Shown here piece after piece: positions 1 through 12,337 of a stretch of DNA of 64,000 nucleotides. The stretch comes from Streptomyces armeniacus. Lineage in GTDB: Bacteria > Actinomycetota > Actinomycetes > Streptomycetales > Streptomycetaceae. The stretch covers positions 1,536,369-1,600,368 of the forward strand of contig NZ_CP031320.1 of the NCBI RefSeq assembly GCF_003355155.1. Reading direction: 5' to 3'. The position numbers were made by a program, and so were the translations under genes. Below the pieces are notes generated by a model, which was not told the DNA's origin, did no database searches, and saw only the letters and a program-made list of their open reading frames with translations. Each line of letters starts with the position of its first letter. Within the stretch, counting starts at the first letter, position 1.

Positions 1-542
1 CGGTCACCGCCGAGGTCACCCCGCACCACCTGCTGCTCACCGACGAGCTGGTGCGCTCGTACGACCCGGTCTTCAAGGTGAACCCGCCACTGCGCACCGA
101 GGCCGACGTGCTGGCCCTGCGCGAGGCGCTGGCCGACGGCACCATCGACTGCGTCGCCACCGACCACGCGCCGCACCCGCACGAGGACAAGGACTGCGAG
201 TGGGGCGCCGCGGCCATGGGCATGGTGGGCCTGGAGACGGCGCTGTCCGTCGTACAGCAGACGATGGTCGACACCGGGCTGCTCGACTGGGAGCGGGTCG
301 CCGACCGGATGTCCGTACGGCCCGCGGCCATCGGCCGCCTCGAGGGCCACGGCCGGCCCGTCTCGCCTGGTGAGCCCGCCAACCTGACGCTCGTCGATCC
401 CGCATACCGTGGCCCGGTGAACCCCGCGGGCTTCGCCTCCCGCAGCCGCAACACCCCGTACGCGGGCCGCGAGCTGCCGGGGCGCGTCACGCACACGTTC
501 CTGCGGGGGTCGGCCACGGTCTTGGACGGGAAACTGGCGTGA
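1..542 (+). CDS. pyrC: Dihydroorotase, C-terminal part (5' end outside window)
   Basis: This is the 3' portion of dihydroorotase, which closes carbamoyl-aspartate to dihydroorotate in cytosolic UMP synthesis. The reading frame enters at base 3 and is open to the TGA at 540-542. The visible part begins with [15 protein letters not shown], a metal-site segment of amidohydrolases, and later has [13 protein letters not shown], whose Asp-His-Ala-Pro-His is the class I dihydroorotase catalytic and substrate-binding motif. The C-terminal barrel and composite beta domain ([14 protein letters not shown]) look complete. It is translationally coupled to the next gene through a 4-base GTGA overlap, in a pyr operon that presumably starts upstream with pyrB. 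Identification is secure; only the N-terminus is missing. Confidence 0.95.
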   Translation, partial: VTAEVTPHHLLLTDELVRSYDPVFKVNPPLRTEADVLALREALADGTIDCVATDHAPHPHEDKDCEWGAAAMGMVGLETALSVVQQTMVDTGLLDWERVADRMSVRPAAIGRLEGHGRPVSPGEPANLTLVDPAYRGPVNPAGFASRSRNTPYAGRELPGRVTHTFLRGSATVLDGKLA

Positions 543-1198
543 ACCACCTCATCGAACTGGCCGCCGAGCAGAAGTCCCAGGAGGTCACCGACTGGGCGGA
601 ACGCATCGGCTGGACCGTCGGGCTGCTGCTGTTCGTGGTGCTGATGTACTGGCTGATGCGGCAGGGCTGGAAGTGGCGCGGCACGCTGCAGAGCGACCTG
701 CCCGAGCTGCCCGCCGCGCCCGCCGCGCCCGCCGACTCCGAGTCCGTACGGCTCCGCATGTCCGGGCGGTACCACGGCTCGACGACGGCCGGGCAGTGGC
801 TCGACCGGGTCGTCGCCCGCGGCCTGGGCACCCGCAGCAGGGTGGAGCTCACGCTGACGGACGCGGGGCTGGACGTCGTACGGCCCGGTGCGCAGGACTT
901 CTTCGTCCCCGCCCGGCAGCTGCGCGGCGCCCGGCTCGACAAGGGCATCGCGGGCAAGGTGCTCACCGAGGGCGGCCTGCTGGTCGTCACCTGGGAGCAC
1001 GGCGGCCGCGAGCTCGACTCCGGTTTCCGCTCCGACCATGCGGCCGCGCACCCGGAGTGGGCCGAGGCCGTACGCGCCCTCGCGGGGGAGAGCGGCCCCG
1101 CCGGCGACGGCCCCGCCGAGGACGCCGGGGCCCCCGAACTTCACGACCAGGCCGCCGGGCGGCAACCGGCCCGGCGCACCCAGGGAGACGCACCATGA
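539..1198 (+). CDS. PH-like single-pass membrane protein of the pyr operon
   Basis: A 219-residue protein lies between pyrC and carA and overlaps each by 4 bases (GTGA and ATGA). A hydrophobic segment at about residues 22-40 ([16 protein letters not shown]) predicts one membrane anchor near the N-terminus. The rest is a soluble domain with alternating strands ([45 protein letters not shown]) that fits the small PH-like domain found in this operon position in actinomycetes. The C-terminal ~35 residues are low-complexity Gly/Pro/Ala. No catalytic residues are visible. The conserved position suggests a link to pyrimidine synthesis or its membrane localisation, but the function is unknown. Confidence 0.85.
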   Translation: MNHLIELAAEQKSQEVTDWAERIGWTVGLLLFVVLMYWLMRQGWKWRGTLQSDLPELPAAPAAPADSESVRLRMSGRYHGSTTAGQWLDRVVARGLGTRSRVELTLTDAGLDVVRPGAQDFFVPARQLRGARLDKGIAGKVLTEGGLLVVTWEHGGRELDSGFRSDHAAAHPEWAEAVRALAGESGPAGDGPAEDAGAPELHDQAAGRQPARRTQGDAP

Positions 1199-2386
1199 CG
1201 ACGTCCACGAGAGCCCCGAAGACCCCCGCCGTCCTCGTACTGGAGGACGGGCGCACCTTCCGCGGGCGGGCCTACGGCGCCGTCGGCGAGACCGTCGGCG
1301 AGGCCGTCTTCAGCACCGGCATGACCGGCTACCAGGAGACCCTGACCGACCCCTCGTACCACCGCCAGGTGGTCGTGATGACCGCGCCGCACATCGGCAA
1401 CACCGGCGTCAACGACGAGGACCCGGAGTCCCGGCGGATCTGGGTGGCCGGCTATGTCGTACGCGACCCCGCACGCGTCCCGTCCAACTGGCGCTCCGTA
1501 CGCGGCCTCGGCGAGGAGCTGGAGGCGCAGGGCGTCGTCGGCATCAGCGGCATCGACACCCGCGCCCTCACCCGCCATCTGCGCGAGCGCGGCGCCATGC
1601 GCGTCGGCATCTTCTCCGGCGACGCGCTGCGCCCGCGGGGACCGCAGGGCGAGCCCGCGGACGAGGGCGAACTGCTCGCACGGGTGCGCTCGGCGCCGCA
1701 GATGGCCGGCGCGGACCTGTGCGGCGAGGTCGCCACCACGGAGCCGTACGTCGTGCCCGCGGTCGGGGAGAAGCGTTTCACCGTCGCCGCCGTCGACCTC
1801 GGCATCAAGGGCATGACGCCGCGGCGGATGGCCGAGCGCGGCATCGAGGTGCACGTGCTGTCCGCGTCCGCGTCGCTCGACGACGTGTACGCGGTCAACC
1901 CCGACGGGGTGTTCTTCTCCAACGGCCCCGGCGACCCCGCCACCGCCGAGCACCCCGTTGCCCTCATGCGGGGCGTACTGGAGCGCGGCACCCCGCTGTT
2001 CGGCATCTGCTTCGGCAACCAGATCCTGGGCCGCGCGCTCGGCTTCGGCACCTTCAAGCTGAAGTACGGGCACCGCGGCATCAACCAGCCCGTACAGGAC
2101 CGGGGCACCGGCAAGGTCGAGGTCACCGCGCACAACCACGGCTTCGCCGTCGACGCGCCGCTCGACACGGTCAGCGACACCCCGTACGGCCGGGCCGAGG
2201 TCTCGCACGTCTGCCTGAACGACGGAGTGGTCGAGGGCCTGCGGCTGCTCGACCGGCCCGCGTTCAGCGTCCAGTACCACCCCGAGGCGGCGGCCGGACC
2301 GCACGACGCCGCCTACCTGTTCGACCGGTTCGCCGACCTCATGCGGGACGGCGCGCCGGACAGCACATCCCCGATGGAGGGCCAGC

Positions 2387-2394
<8 letters not shown>
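1195..2394 (+). CDS. carA: Carbamoyl-phosphate synthase small (glutaminase) subunit
   Basis: This 399-residue subunit hydrolyses glutamine and passes ammonia to CarB to make carbamoyl phosphate for pyrimidines and arginine. The N-terminal CPSase domain starts with [17 protein letters not shown] and contains the [17 protein letters not shown] block. The class I glutamine amidotransferase domain has the nucleophile in [11 protein letters not shown] and the His/Glu pair in [11 protein letters not shown]. The ATG at 1195 is chosen because it sits in the ATGA overlap with the preceding gene and matches family length. The stop overlaps the carB start by 8 bases, so the two subunits are translated together. 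Confidence 0.97.
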
Positions 2395-5707
<3,313 letters not shown>

Positions 5708-5712
5708 GGCCG

Positions 5713-6834
5713 GTGAGCGCGTACGGACTGCTGTTCCGGCTCGTACTGCGGCGGCTGGACCCGGAGGACGCGCACCGGGCGGCGTTCGCGCTGATCCGGG
5801 CGGTCGCCCGGGTGCCGGTGCTGCGCACCTTCGCCGCGGCGTATCTCGCGCCGCGGCACCGCGAGCTGCGTACGGAGGCGCTGGGGCTGCGGATGCACGG
5901 GCCGTTCGGGCTGGCGGCCGGCTTCGACAAGAACGCCACCGGCATCGACGGCCTGAGCATGCTCGGCTTCGACCACGTGGAGATCGGCACCGTGACCGGG
6001 CAGCCACAGCCCGGCAACGAGCGGACGCGGCTATTCCGGCTGACCGCGGACCGCGCCCTGATCAACCGCATGGGCTTCAACAACGACGGCTCCGCCGCCG
6101 TCGCCGCCCGGCTCGCGGCCCGCAGGCCCGCGTTCCGTACGGTGGTCGGCGTCAACATCGGCAAGACCAAGGCCGTCCCCGAATCGGGTGCCGTCGCGGA
6201 CTACGTCACCTCGGCGGAACGGCTCGCCCCGTACGCCGACTACCTGGTCGTCAACGTGTCGTCGCCCAACACCCCCGGCCTGCGCGACCTCCAGGCGGCA
6301 GACCGGCTGCGGCCCCTGCTCACGGCCGTACGCGAGGCCGCCGACCGCGCCGTCACCGGGCGCCGCGTGCCGCTGCTGGTGAAGATCGCGCCTGACCTCG
6401 CCGACGAGGACGTCGACGCCGTCGCCGACCTCGCCGCCGACCTCGGCCTTGACGGGATCATCGCCACCAACACCACCATCGCCCGCGACGGACTGGGCCT
6501 GACCTCGGACCCGGCGCTCACGGCCGAGACCGGCGGCCTCTCCGGCGCACCCCTCAGGGAGCGCTCCCTGGAGGTCCTGCGCCGCCTGTACGCGCGGGTC
6601 GGCGACCGGCTCACGCTGGTGGGCGCCGGCGGCATCACCGACGCGGAGGACGCCTGGCAGCGCATCCTGGCCGGCGCCGGCCTCGTACAGGGCTACACCG
6701 CTTTCGTCTACGAGGGCCCGCTGTGGTCCCGCACCCTGCACAAGGGCCTGGCCGCGCGCCTGCGGGTTAGCCCGTACGCCACGCTCGCGGAGGCGGTCGG
6801 CGCCGACGCACGGACCCGTAAGGCGGACGCATGA
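5713..6834 (+). CDS. pyrD: Dihydroorotate dehydrogenase (quinone, class 2)
   Basis: The 373-residue product oxidises dihydroorotate to orotate with FMN and passes electrons to quinone at the membrane. Class 2 membership is shown by the N-terminal helical extension ([20 protein letters not shown]) before the barrel, by [17 protein letters not shown], and by the catalytic serine region [16 protein letters not shown]; the FMN phosphate loop is [16 protein letters not shown] at 5713 is chosen. An in-frame GTG at 5704 overlaps the carB stop and would add three residues, so it remains possible. The stop overlaps the pyrF start (ATGA). Confidence 0.95.
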   Translation: MSAYGLLFRLVLRRLDPEDAHRAAFALIRAVARVPVLRTFAAAYLAPRHRELRTEALGLRMHGPFGLAAGFDKNATGIDGLSMLGFDHVEIGTVTGQPQPGNERTRLFRLTADRALINRMGFNNDGSAAVAARLAARRPAFRTVVGVNIGKTKAVPESGAVADYVTSAERLAPYADYLVVNVSSPNTPGLRDLQAADRLRPLLTAVREAADRAVTGRRVPLLVKIAPDLADEDVDAVADLAADLGLDGIIATNTTIARDGLGLTSDPALTAETGGLSGAPLRERSLEVLRRLYARVGDRLTLVGAGGITDAEDAWQRILAGAGLVQGYTAFVYEGPLWSRTLHKGLAARLRVSPYATLAEAVGADARTRKADA

Positions 6835-7688
6835 GCACGCACTCGCCCGGAACGGACCCCCGCGCCCCCTTCGGCGCCCGGCTGCGGCACGCCATGGACA
6901 CCCGCGGGCCGCTGTGCGTGGGCATCGACCCGCACCCGTCGCTGCTCGCGGACTGGGGGCTGGACGACGACGTGGAGGGGCTGCGCAACTTCACGCACAC
7001 CGTGGTGGACGCGCTCGCCGACCGGGTCGCGGTGCTGAAGCCGCAGTCCGCGTTCTTCGAGCGCTTCGGCTCCGCGGGCGTCGCCGTGCTGGAAGCGGCC
7101 GTGGCACGGGCCCGCGAGGCCGGCGCCCTGGTGCTGATGGACGCCAAGCGCGGCGACATCGGCTCGACCATGGCCGCGTACGCCGACGCGTACCTCCGCG
7201 CGGACGCCCCGCTGCACGCGGACGCCGTCACCCTCAGCCCGTTCCTCGGCTTCGGCTCGCTGCGGCCCGCGCTGGACGCGGCACGCGAGTCCGGCTCCGG
7301 CGTCTTCGTACTGGCCCTCACCTCCAATCCCGAGGGCGCCGACGTGCAGCGCGCCCGCGGCGCGGACGGCCGTACGGTCGCCCAGGCCGTACTGGACCGG
7401 CTGGCGGCCGAGAACGAGGGCGCGGAGCCGCTCGGCTCGTTCGGCGCGGTGGTCGGCGCGACGCTGGCCGAGGCGGACGCCGATCTCGGCATCAACGGCC
7501 CGCTCCTCGCACCCGGAATCGGGGCCCAGGGGGCGACCGCCGGGGATCTGCGGCGGGTCTTCGGAAGCGCCGCGGGGAACGTGCTGCCGAGCGTCAGCAG
7601 GGGCGTACTGCGGCACGGTCCGGACCCGGAAGCACTGCGGAAAGCCGCCCGGATCGAGGCGGAACAGCTCGCAGAAGCCATCGGCTGA
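6831..7688 (+). CDS. pyrF: Orotidine-5'-phosphate decarboxylase, long (type 2) form
   Basis: This 285-residue enzyme converts OMP to UMP, the last step of the pathway encoded upstream. The active-site signature is [17 protein letters not shown], with the Lys/Asp network of OMP decarboxylases. The phosphate-binding region includes [17 protein letters not shown]. The length and an insertion before the last barrel strands match the mycobacterial/actinobacterial type 2 enzyme rather than the ~230-residue form. It is coupled to pyrD by a 4-base overlap and is the last gene before an intrinsic terminator. Confidence 0.96.
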   Translation: MSTHSPGTDPRAPFGARLRHAMDTRGPLCVGIDPHPSLLADWGLDDDVEGLRNFTHTVVDALADRVAVLKPQSAFFERFGSAGVAVLEAAVARAREAGALVLMDAKRGDIGSTMAAYADAYLRADAPLHADAVTLSPFLGFGSLRPALDAARESGSGVFVLALTSNPEGADVQRARGADGRTVAQAVLDRLAAENEGAEPLGSFGAVVGATLAEADADLGINGPLLAPGIGAQGATAGDLRRVFGSAAGNVLPSVSRGVLRHGPDPEALRKAARIEAEQLAEAIG

Positions 7689-7729
7689 GCTTGGACCGCC
7701 CATAAAGTCGCGGTAATTTGCCCTGGAAT

Positions 7730-7761
7730 GTCCTGGTCAGTTGAGGCTGACCAGGACTTTT
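7730..7761 (+). terminator. Rho-independent terminator of the pyr operon
   Basis: A perfect 11-bp stem (GTCCTGGTCAG at 7730-7740 and CTGACCAGGAC at 7747-7757) with a 6-base loop is followed by TTTT. It starts 41 bases after the pyrF stop, and the T-tract is unusual for such GC-rich DNA, which supports termination of the whole pyr operon here. Confidence 0.9.
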
Positions 7762-7826
7762 CCGCTGTTCTCGCTGACTCAGCGGCCTTCGACCGCTAGT
7801 CTCCGACGAGAGCACCGCGAACCCGG

Positions 7827-7950
7827 GGGGACATCCCAGGTCCGGAGACTGCGGCGTGGGGTCTCCCCAGGCCCGAAGGGTCCAGGGGGCCTCCCTGGGC
7901 CCGAAGGACCGAGGCATGGGGTCTCCCCAGGTCCGAAGGACCGAGGGGAC
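7827..7950. repeat. Imperfect tandem repeat upstream of mihF
   Basis: Four diverged units of about 28-35 bases follow each other, each built around GGGG(T/A)C(T)TCCC(C/T)(A/G)GG followed by YCCGAAGG; clear cores begin near 7858, 7886 and 7918. Each unit is itself partly palindromic (GGGG...CCCC), so each can fold into a short hairpin. The array ends about 90 bases before the mihF start codon and could act in its leader or as protein-binding sites. Confidence 0.75.
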
Positions 7951-8039
7951 GTGTTGCTCGTTGCTCCGCAGGTGCGGGGCCACTAGGTTCCTCACCGATC
8001 ATCCATATCCGACAGTTCGACATCCGAGGTGACGTAGGC

Positions 8040-8363
8040 GTGGCTCTTCCGCCCCTTACCCCTGAACAGCGCGCAGCCGCGCTCGAGAAGGCCGCCGCGG
8101 CTCGCCGGGAGCGCGCCGAGGTCAAGAATCGGCTCAAGCATTCCGGCGCGACCCTGCACGACGTGATCAAGCAGGGCCAGGAGAACGACGTCATCGGCAA
8201 GATGAAGGTCTCCGCCCTCCTCGAGTCGCTGCCCGGCGTGGGCAAGGTCCGCGCCAAGCAGATCATGGAGCGTCTCGGGATCTCCGAGAGCCGCCGGGTG
8301 CGCGGGCTCGGCTCCAACCAGATCGCCGCACTGGAGCGCGAGTTCGGCGGGGCGTCGGCCTGA
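8040..8363 (+). CDS. mihF: Actinobacterial integration host factor (sIHF/mIHF)
   Basis: This 107-residue basic nucleoid protein binds DNA non-specifically and affects topology, development and secondary metabolism in streptomycetes. The N-terminal half is a long charged helix ([20 protein letters not shown]). The C-terminal half is a helix-two-turns-helix domain with the lysine-rich [22 protein letters not shown] motif typical of mIHF. Start is GTG at 8040. The pyrF-mihF-gmk-rpoZ-coaBC-metK order is the usual Streptomyces core arrangement. Expression may depend on the repeat-bearing leader upstream. Confidence 0.95.
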   Translation: MALPPLTPEQRAAALEKAAAARRERAEVKNRLKHSGATLHDVIKQGQENDVIGKMKVSALLESLPGVGKVRAKQIMERLGISESRRVRGLGSNQIAALEREFGGASA

Positions 8364-8413
8364 GCCTTGACCTGACGTTTCCAGCGACCTCTGGAAACCT
8401 GGATAATCGCTCC

Positions 8414-9010
8414 ATGACTACTGCTGTCTCCCGGGGGGCGACCCCCGCACCCCCGGAAGCACGCACGCGGCTGACCGTGCTCTCCGGCCCCTCAGGGGTC
8501 GGCAAGAGCACGGTCGTCGCTCATCTGCGCAAGGAACACCCCGAGGTGTGGCTGTCGGTCTCGGCCACCACCCGCAGACCGCGCCCCGGCGAGCGGCACG
8601 GCGTCGAGTACTTCTTCATGGACGGCGAGGAGTTCGACAAGCTGATCGCCAACGGCGAGCTGCTGGAGTGGGCCGAGTTCGCGGGCAACCGCTACGGCAC
8701 GCCGCGCAGGGCCGTGCTGGACCGGCTGGAGGCCGGGTCGCCGGTGCTCCTCGAGATCGATCTCCAGGGTGCCCGGCTGGTCCGCGAGTCCATGCCGGAG
8801 GCGCAGCTCGTCTTTCTCGCGCCGCCCAGCTGGGACGAGCTCGTACGCCGCCTGACCGGCCGCGGTACCGAGTCACCGGAGGTCATCGAACGCCGGCTGG
8901 CGGCCGCCCGCGAGGAGCTGGCGGCCGAGCCGGAGTTCGACGCGACGCTGGTCAACACCTCCGTCGAGGAGGTCAGCGCGGAGCTGCTAGCCTTGATGAA
9001 CGTCGAATGA
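8414..9010 (+). CDS. gmk: Guanylate kinase
   Basis: The 198-residue enzyme phosphorylates GMP/dGMP with ATP. The P-loop is [16 protein letters not shown]. The GMP-binding region carries [21 protein letters not shown], and the lid/base region is [13 protein letters not shown] followed by [13 protein letters not shown]. The ~18-residue N-terminal extension before the kinase fold ([18 protein letters not shown]) is typical of actinomycete Gmk. It lies 50 bases after mihF and 28 bases before rpoZ, so it is probably co-transcribed with rpoZ. Confidence 0.96.
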   Translation: MTTAVSRGATPAPPEARTRLTVLSGPSGVGKSTVVAHLRKEHPEVWLSVSATTRRPRPGERHGVEYFFMDGEEFDKLIANGELLEWAEFAGNRYGTPRRAVLDRLEAGSPVLLEIDLQGARLVRESMPEAQLVFLAPPSWDELVRRLTGRGTESPEVIERRLAAAREELAAEPEFDATLVNTSVEEVSAELLALMNVE

Positions 9011-9038
9011 CTCCGATCCACCTTCTGGAAGGCAGCGC

Positions 9039-9311
9039 GTGTCCTCTTCCATCACCACGCCCGAGGGCATCATCAACCCTCCGATTGATGAGCTGCTCGA
9101 GGCCACCGACTCGAAGTACAGCCTGGTGATCTACGCCGCGAAGCGTGCGCGTCAGATCAACGCGTACTACTCGCAGCTCGGTGAGGGCCTGCTCGAGTAC
9201 GTCGGCCCGCTGGTGGACACCCACGTCCACGAGAAGCCGCTCTCCATCTCGCTCCGCGAGATCAACGCGGGCCTGCTGACGTCCGAGGCCATCGAGGCCC
9301 CGCCGCAGTAA
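9039..9311 (+). CDS. rpoZ: RNA polymerase omega subunit
   Basis: This 90-residue subunit assists assembly and stability of RNA polymerase by latching onto beta-prime. The conserved omega core is visible: an [19 protein letters not shown] start, [13 protein letters not shown], and a C-terminal half ([15 protein letters not shown]) typical of actinomycetes. GTG at 9039 follows a GGAAGG ribosome binding site. It is the usual neighbour of gmk and is followed by a strong hairpin. Confidence 0.96.
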   Translation: MSSSITTPEGIINPPIDELLEATDSKYSLVIYAAKRARQINAYYSQLGEGLLEYVGPLVDTHVHEKPLSISLREINAGLLTSEAIEAPPQ

Positions 9312-9348
9312 CGTCCCGTACGAGAGCGTCCCGTACGAGCTTCACGTC

Positions 9349-9383
9349 CCACGGGCCCGGCAGCGCGAGCGCCGGGCCCGTGG
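9349..9383 (+). terminator. Hairpin terminator after rpoZ
   Basis: A perfect 13-bp stem (CCACGGGCCCGGC, 9349-9361, with its complement 9371-9383) and a 9-base loop lie 38 bases after the rpoZ stop. There is no T-tract, which is normal for streptomycete terminators. Confidence 0.75.
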
Positions 9384-9454
9384 TGTGTCATGGGGGAGTA
9401 CGAGGGCCGGGCGGGCCGTCGTAACGGGCGGTCTTCGACCGCTGTGGCGTGCGC

Positions 9455-9496
9455 GACCGCCGTAACCGCCGGACAGACCGCCGTAACCGCCGGACA
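9455..9496. repeat. Perfect 21-bp tandem duplication upstream of coaBC
   Basis: The 21-base unit beginning GACCGCCGTAACCGCCGG occurs twice back to back (9455-9475 and 9476-9496). It lies 44 bases before the coaBC start, where the promoter or leader should be. A shorter repeat of CGTCCCGTACGAG lies just after rpoZ. Confidence 0.85.
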
Positions 9497-9540
9497 CGGG
9501 TGTCACCGTGGCCGTCACCGTGCGTGGGGAGAGACAGCCG

Positions 9541-10764
9541 ATGGAAGAGCGGGCCAGGCCCAGGGTCGTCCTGGGGGTGGGCGGCGGCATCGCCGCGTAC
9601 AAGGCGTGTGAGCTGCTGCGCCGTTTCGTGGAGTCCGGACACGAGGTGCGGGCCGTGCCGACCGATTCCGCGCTGCACTTCGTCGGCGAGGCCACGTGGT
9701 CGGCGCTCTCGGGCCGGCCCGCGACGACGGAAGTCTGGGAGCACGTCGAGGACGTGCCGCACGTACGCATCGGGCAGACCGCCGATCTGGTCGTCGTCGC
9801 CCCGGCGACCGCCGACCTGCTCGCGAAGGCGGCCCACGGGCTCGCGGACGACCTGCTGACGAACACGCTGCTCACCGCGCGCTGCCCGGTCGTGTTCGCG
9901 CCCGCCATGCACACCGAGATGTGGGAGCACCCCGCGACCAGGGAGAACGTCGCCACGCTGCGGCGCCGCGGCGCCGTCGTCATCGAACCGGCCGTCGGCC
10001 GGCTCACCGGCGTGGACACCGGCAAGGGCCGCCTGCCCGAACCGGGCGAGATCTACGAGCTCTGCCGCCGCGTCCTGGCCCGCGGCCCCGAGGCGGCCGA
10101 GCCCGACCTCGCCGGCCGCCACGTCGTGGTCAGCGCCGGCGGCACCCGCGAGCCCTTGGACCCGGTGCGCTACCTGGGCAACCGCTCGTCCGGCAAGCAG
10201 GGCTACGCCCTCGCCCGTACCGCCGCCGCCCGCGGTGCCCGCGTCACCCTGGTCGCCGCGAACAGCGTCCTGCCGGACCCGGCGGGCGTGGACGTGGTCC
10301 ACGCCGGTACGGCGGTGCAGCTGCGGGAGGCCGTCCTGAAGGCGGCGGCCGACGCCGACGCGGTGGTGATGGCGGCGGCGGTGGCTGATTTCCGCCCTGC
10401 CGTCTACGCCGAAGGCAAGATCAAAAAAGAGGGGGACAGGGAACCGGAACCGGTCGCACTCACCCGTAACCCAGACATTCTGGCGGAGCTCGCCGGCACC
10501 CGCGCCCGCCCCGGACAGCTCGTCGTCGGCTTCGCCGCCGAGACCCACAACGTCTTGGCCAACGGTCGTGCGAAGCTCGCGCGCAAGGGTTGCGACCTTC
10601 TTGTGGTGAACGAGGTGGGGGAGCGGAAGACATTCGGCTCGGCGGAGAACGAAGCGGTCATCCTCGCCGCCGACGGCGGCGAGACCCCGGTGCCGTACGG
10701 ACCCAAGGAAGCGCTCGCCGACACGCTGTGGGACCTGGTCGTACGCCGAATTCCGAAGGGCTGA
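9541..10764 (+). CDS. coaBC: Bifunctional phosphopantothenoylcysteine decarboxylase / phosphopantothenate-cysteine ligase
   Basis: This 407-residue coenzyme A biosynthesis enzyme fuses two activities. The N-terminal CoaC flavoprotein domain ([22 protein letters not shown], catalytic region [16 protein letters not shown]) decarboxylates phosphopantothenoylcysteine. The C-terminal CoaB domain ([20 protein letters not shown] then [11 protein letters not shown]) ligates cysteine to phosphopantothenate with CTP. ATG at 9541 is chosen because GGGGAGAG stands 7 bases upstream and the flavoprotein domain begins immediately; a GTG at 9508 would add 11 residues. Confidence 0.95.
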   Translation: MEERARPRVVLGVGGGIAAYKACELLRRFVESGHEVRAVPTDSALHFVGEATWSALSGRPATTEVWEHVEDVPHVRIGQTADLVVVAPATADLLAKAAHGLADDLLTNTLLTARCPVVFAPAMHTEMWEHPATRENVATLRRRGAVVIEPAVGRLTGVDTGKGRLPEPGEIYELCRRVLARGPEAAEPDLAGRHVVVSAGGTREPLDPVRYLGNRSSGKQGYALARTAAARGARVTLVAANSVLPDPAGVDVVHAGTAVQLREAVLKAAADADAVVMAAAVADFRPAVYAEGKIKKEGDREPEPVALTRNPDILAELAGTRARPGQLVVGFAAETHNVLANGRAKLARKGCDLLVVNEVGERKTFGSAENEAVILAADGGETPVPYGPKEALADTLWDLVVRRIPKG

Positions 10765-10770
10765 GGCGGG

Positions 10771-10793
10771 GCGCCGCGCGGGCCCCGCGGCGC
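10771..10793 (+). terminator. GC-rich hairpin after coaBC
   Basis: An 8-bp perfect stem (GCGCCGCG, 10771-10778, with CGCGGCGC at 10786-10793) and 7-base loop start a few bases after the coaBC stop. This fits a streptomycete terminator separating coaBC from metK. Confidence 0.6.
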
Positions 10794-11038
10794 GGCCGCG
10801 CGGAGGTCCCGCGAGAGCCCGAAGGAACAGCAGGACAGAATGCGACATCTCCCCTCTTGTCCGGCTGTGGAAAACTCGGCCCGAACCGGTCACGCAGGTC
10901 AACGTCGTGTCGCAGTTCGAGACGCACATGATTGGATGCGGGTGGAGATGGATAAACTGGCGGCGACCGTACGTCGGGCGCAGCCTCCGACCGGTCCGCC
11001 ATGTTCAGCCAGCAGCCGCTGCAACCCCAGGGAGCGAT

Positions 11039-12247
11039 GTGTCCCGCCGCCTGTTCACCTCGGAATCTGTGACCGAGGGTCACCCTGACAAGATCGCTGA
11101 CCAGGTCAGCGACACCATCCTCGACGCACTCCTGAAGGAGGACCCGCACTCGCGGGTCGCCGTCGAGACACTGATCACCACCGGTCTGGTGCACGTCGCC
11201 GGCGAGGTGACCACCAAGGCCTACGCGCCGATCTCCTCGCTCGTGCGCAACAAGATCCTGGACATCGGTTACGACTCGTCCAAGAAGGGCTTCGACGGCG
11301 CCTCCTGCGGTGTCTCGGAGTCGATCGGGGCACAGTCCCCCGACATCGCGCAGGGCGTCGACACTGCGTACGAGAAGCGCGTCGAAGGCGATGAGGACGA
11401 GCTCGACAAGCAGGGCGCCGGCGACCAGGGCCTGATGTTCGGCTACGCCTGTGACGAGACCGCCGAGCTCATGCCGCTGCCCATCACGCTGGCGCACCGG
11501 CTCTCCGAGCGGCTCTCCGCCGTACGCAAGAACGGGACCATCCCGTACCTGCGCCCTGACGGCAAGACCCAGGTCACCATCGAGTACAACGGCGACAAGG
11601 CCGTACGCCTCGACACCGTCGTCGTCTCGTCGCAGCACGCGGCCGACATCGACCTGGACTCGCTGCTCGCCCCGGACATCCGCGAGTTCGTCGTCGAGCC
11701 GGAGCTGCAGGCCCTGGTGGACGACGGCATCAAGCTGGACACCGAGGGGTACCGGCTGCTGGTCAACCCGACGGGCCGGTTCGAGATCGGCGGCCCGATG
11801 GGCGACGCGGGCCTGACCGGCCGCAAGATCATCATCGACACCTACGGCGGCATGGCCCGCCACGGCGGCGGCGCCTTCTCCGGCAAGGACCCGTCCAAGG
11901 TGGACCGTTCAGCGGCGTACGCGATGCGCTGGGTCGCGAAGAACGTCGTCGCCGCGGGCCTCGCCAGCCGCTGCGAGGTGCAGGTCGCGTACGCGATCGG
12001 CAAGGCCGAGCCGGTGGGCCTCTTCGTGGAGACCTTCGGCACCGCGGCCATCGACGTCGAGAAGATCGAGCAGGCCATCTCGGAGGTCTTCGACCTCCGC
12101 CCGGCCGCGATCATCCGCGACCTCGACCTGCTGCGCCCGATCTACGCCCAGACCGCGGCGTACGGCCACTTCGGCCGCAACCTCCCGGACTTCACCTGGG
12201 AGCGCACGGACCGCGTCGACGCGCTCCGCAAGGCCGCGGGCCTCTGA
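11039..12247 (+). CDS. metK: S-adenosylmethionine synthetase
   Basis: The 402-residue enzyme makes S-adenosylmethionine from methionine and ATP. It starts [20 protein letters not shown], which contains the ATP/metal-binding His-Pro-Asp-Lys. The signature loops [12 protein letters not shown] and [19 protein letters not shown] are present. GTG at 11039 is chosen because GGGAG lies 4-8 bases upstream and the conserved fold starts at residue 3. The 274-base gap upstream suggests its own promoter; TTGGAT at 10932 and TAAACT at 10953 are a weak candidate pair with a short 15-base spacer. SAM level influences antibiotic production in Streptomyces, but no link to the clusters here is visible. Confidence 0.97.
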   Translation: MSRRLFTSESVTEGHPDKIADQVSDTILDALLKEDPHSRVAVETLITTGLVHVAGEVTTKAYAPISSLVRNKILDIGYDSSKKGFDGASCGVSESIGAQSPDIAQGVDTAYEKRVEGDEDELDKQGAGDQGLMFGYACDETAELMPLPITLAHRLSERLSAVRKNGTIPYLRPDGKTQVTIEYNGDKAVRLDTVVVSSQHAADIDLDSLLAPDIREFVVEPELQALVDDGIKLDTEGYRLLVNPTGRFEIGGPMGDAGLTGRKIIIDTYGGMARHGGGAFSGKDPSKVDRSAAYAMRWVAKNVVAAGLASRCEVQVAYAIGKAEPVGLFVETFGTAAIDVEKIEQAISEVFDLRPAAIIRDLDLLRPIYAQTAAYGHFGRNLPDFTWERTDRVDALRKAAGL

Positions 12248-12298
12248 CCCGCACCGGTCCCTCCACGGAGGCACCGAAGCGCTGAAGCACGACACCGG

Positions 12299-12337
12299 GG
12301 CCCGGCCGCCCTCCGCACCGCGGAGGCCGGCCGGGCC
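12299..12337. terminator. Bidirectional terminator between metK and the TIR/NTPase operon
   Basis: A long stem-loop joins two arms: outer GGCCCGGCCG (12299-12308) with 12328-12337, inner CCTCCGC (12310-12316) with 12320-12326, a 3-base loop and one C/C mismatch. It exactly fills the space up to the stop codon of the convergent gene at 12338, so it can terminate both operons. Confidence 0.8.

Larger units (their letters stand above)
7689..8039 (+). other. pyrF-mihF intergenic region
   Basis: This 351-base non-coding stretch holds the pyr operon terminator (7730-7761) and, closer to mihF, a GC-rich tandem repeat (7827-7950). The mihF promoter must lie in or just after the repeat, but I could not assign convincing -35/-10 boxes. 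No small ORF with a ribosome binding site stands out. Confidence 0.7.

Noticed and set aside
10965..11036. Possible SAM riboswitch ahead of metK (a GCAACCCC stretch just before the start)
   Set aside because: The GCAACC alone is not enough; no SAM-I, SAM-II or SAM-IV core helices can be drawn around it.
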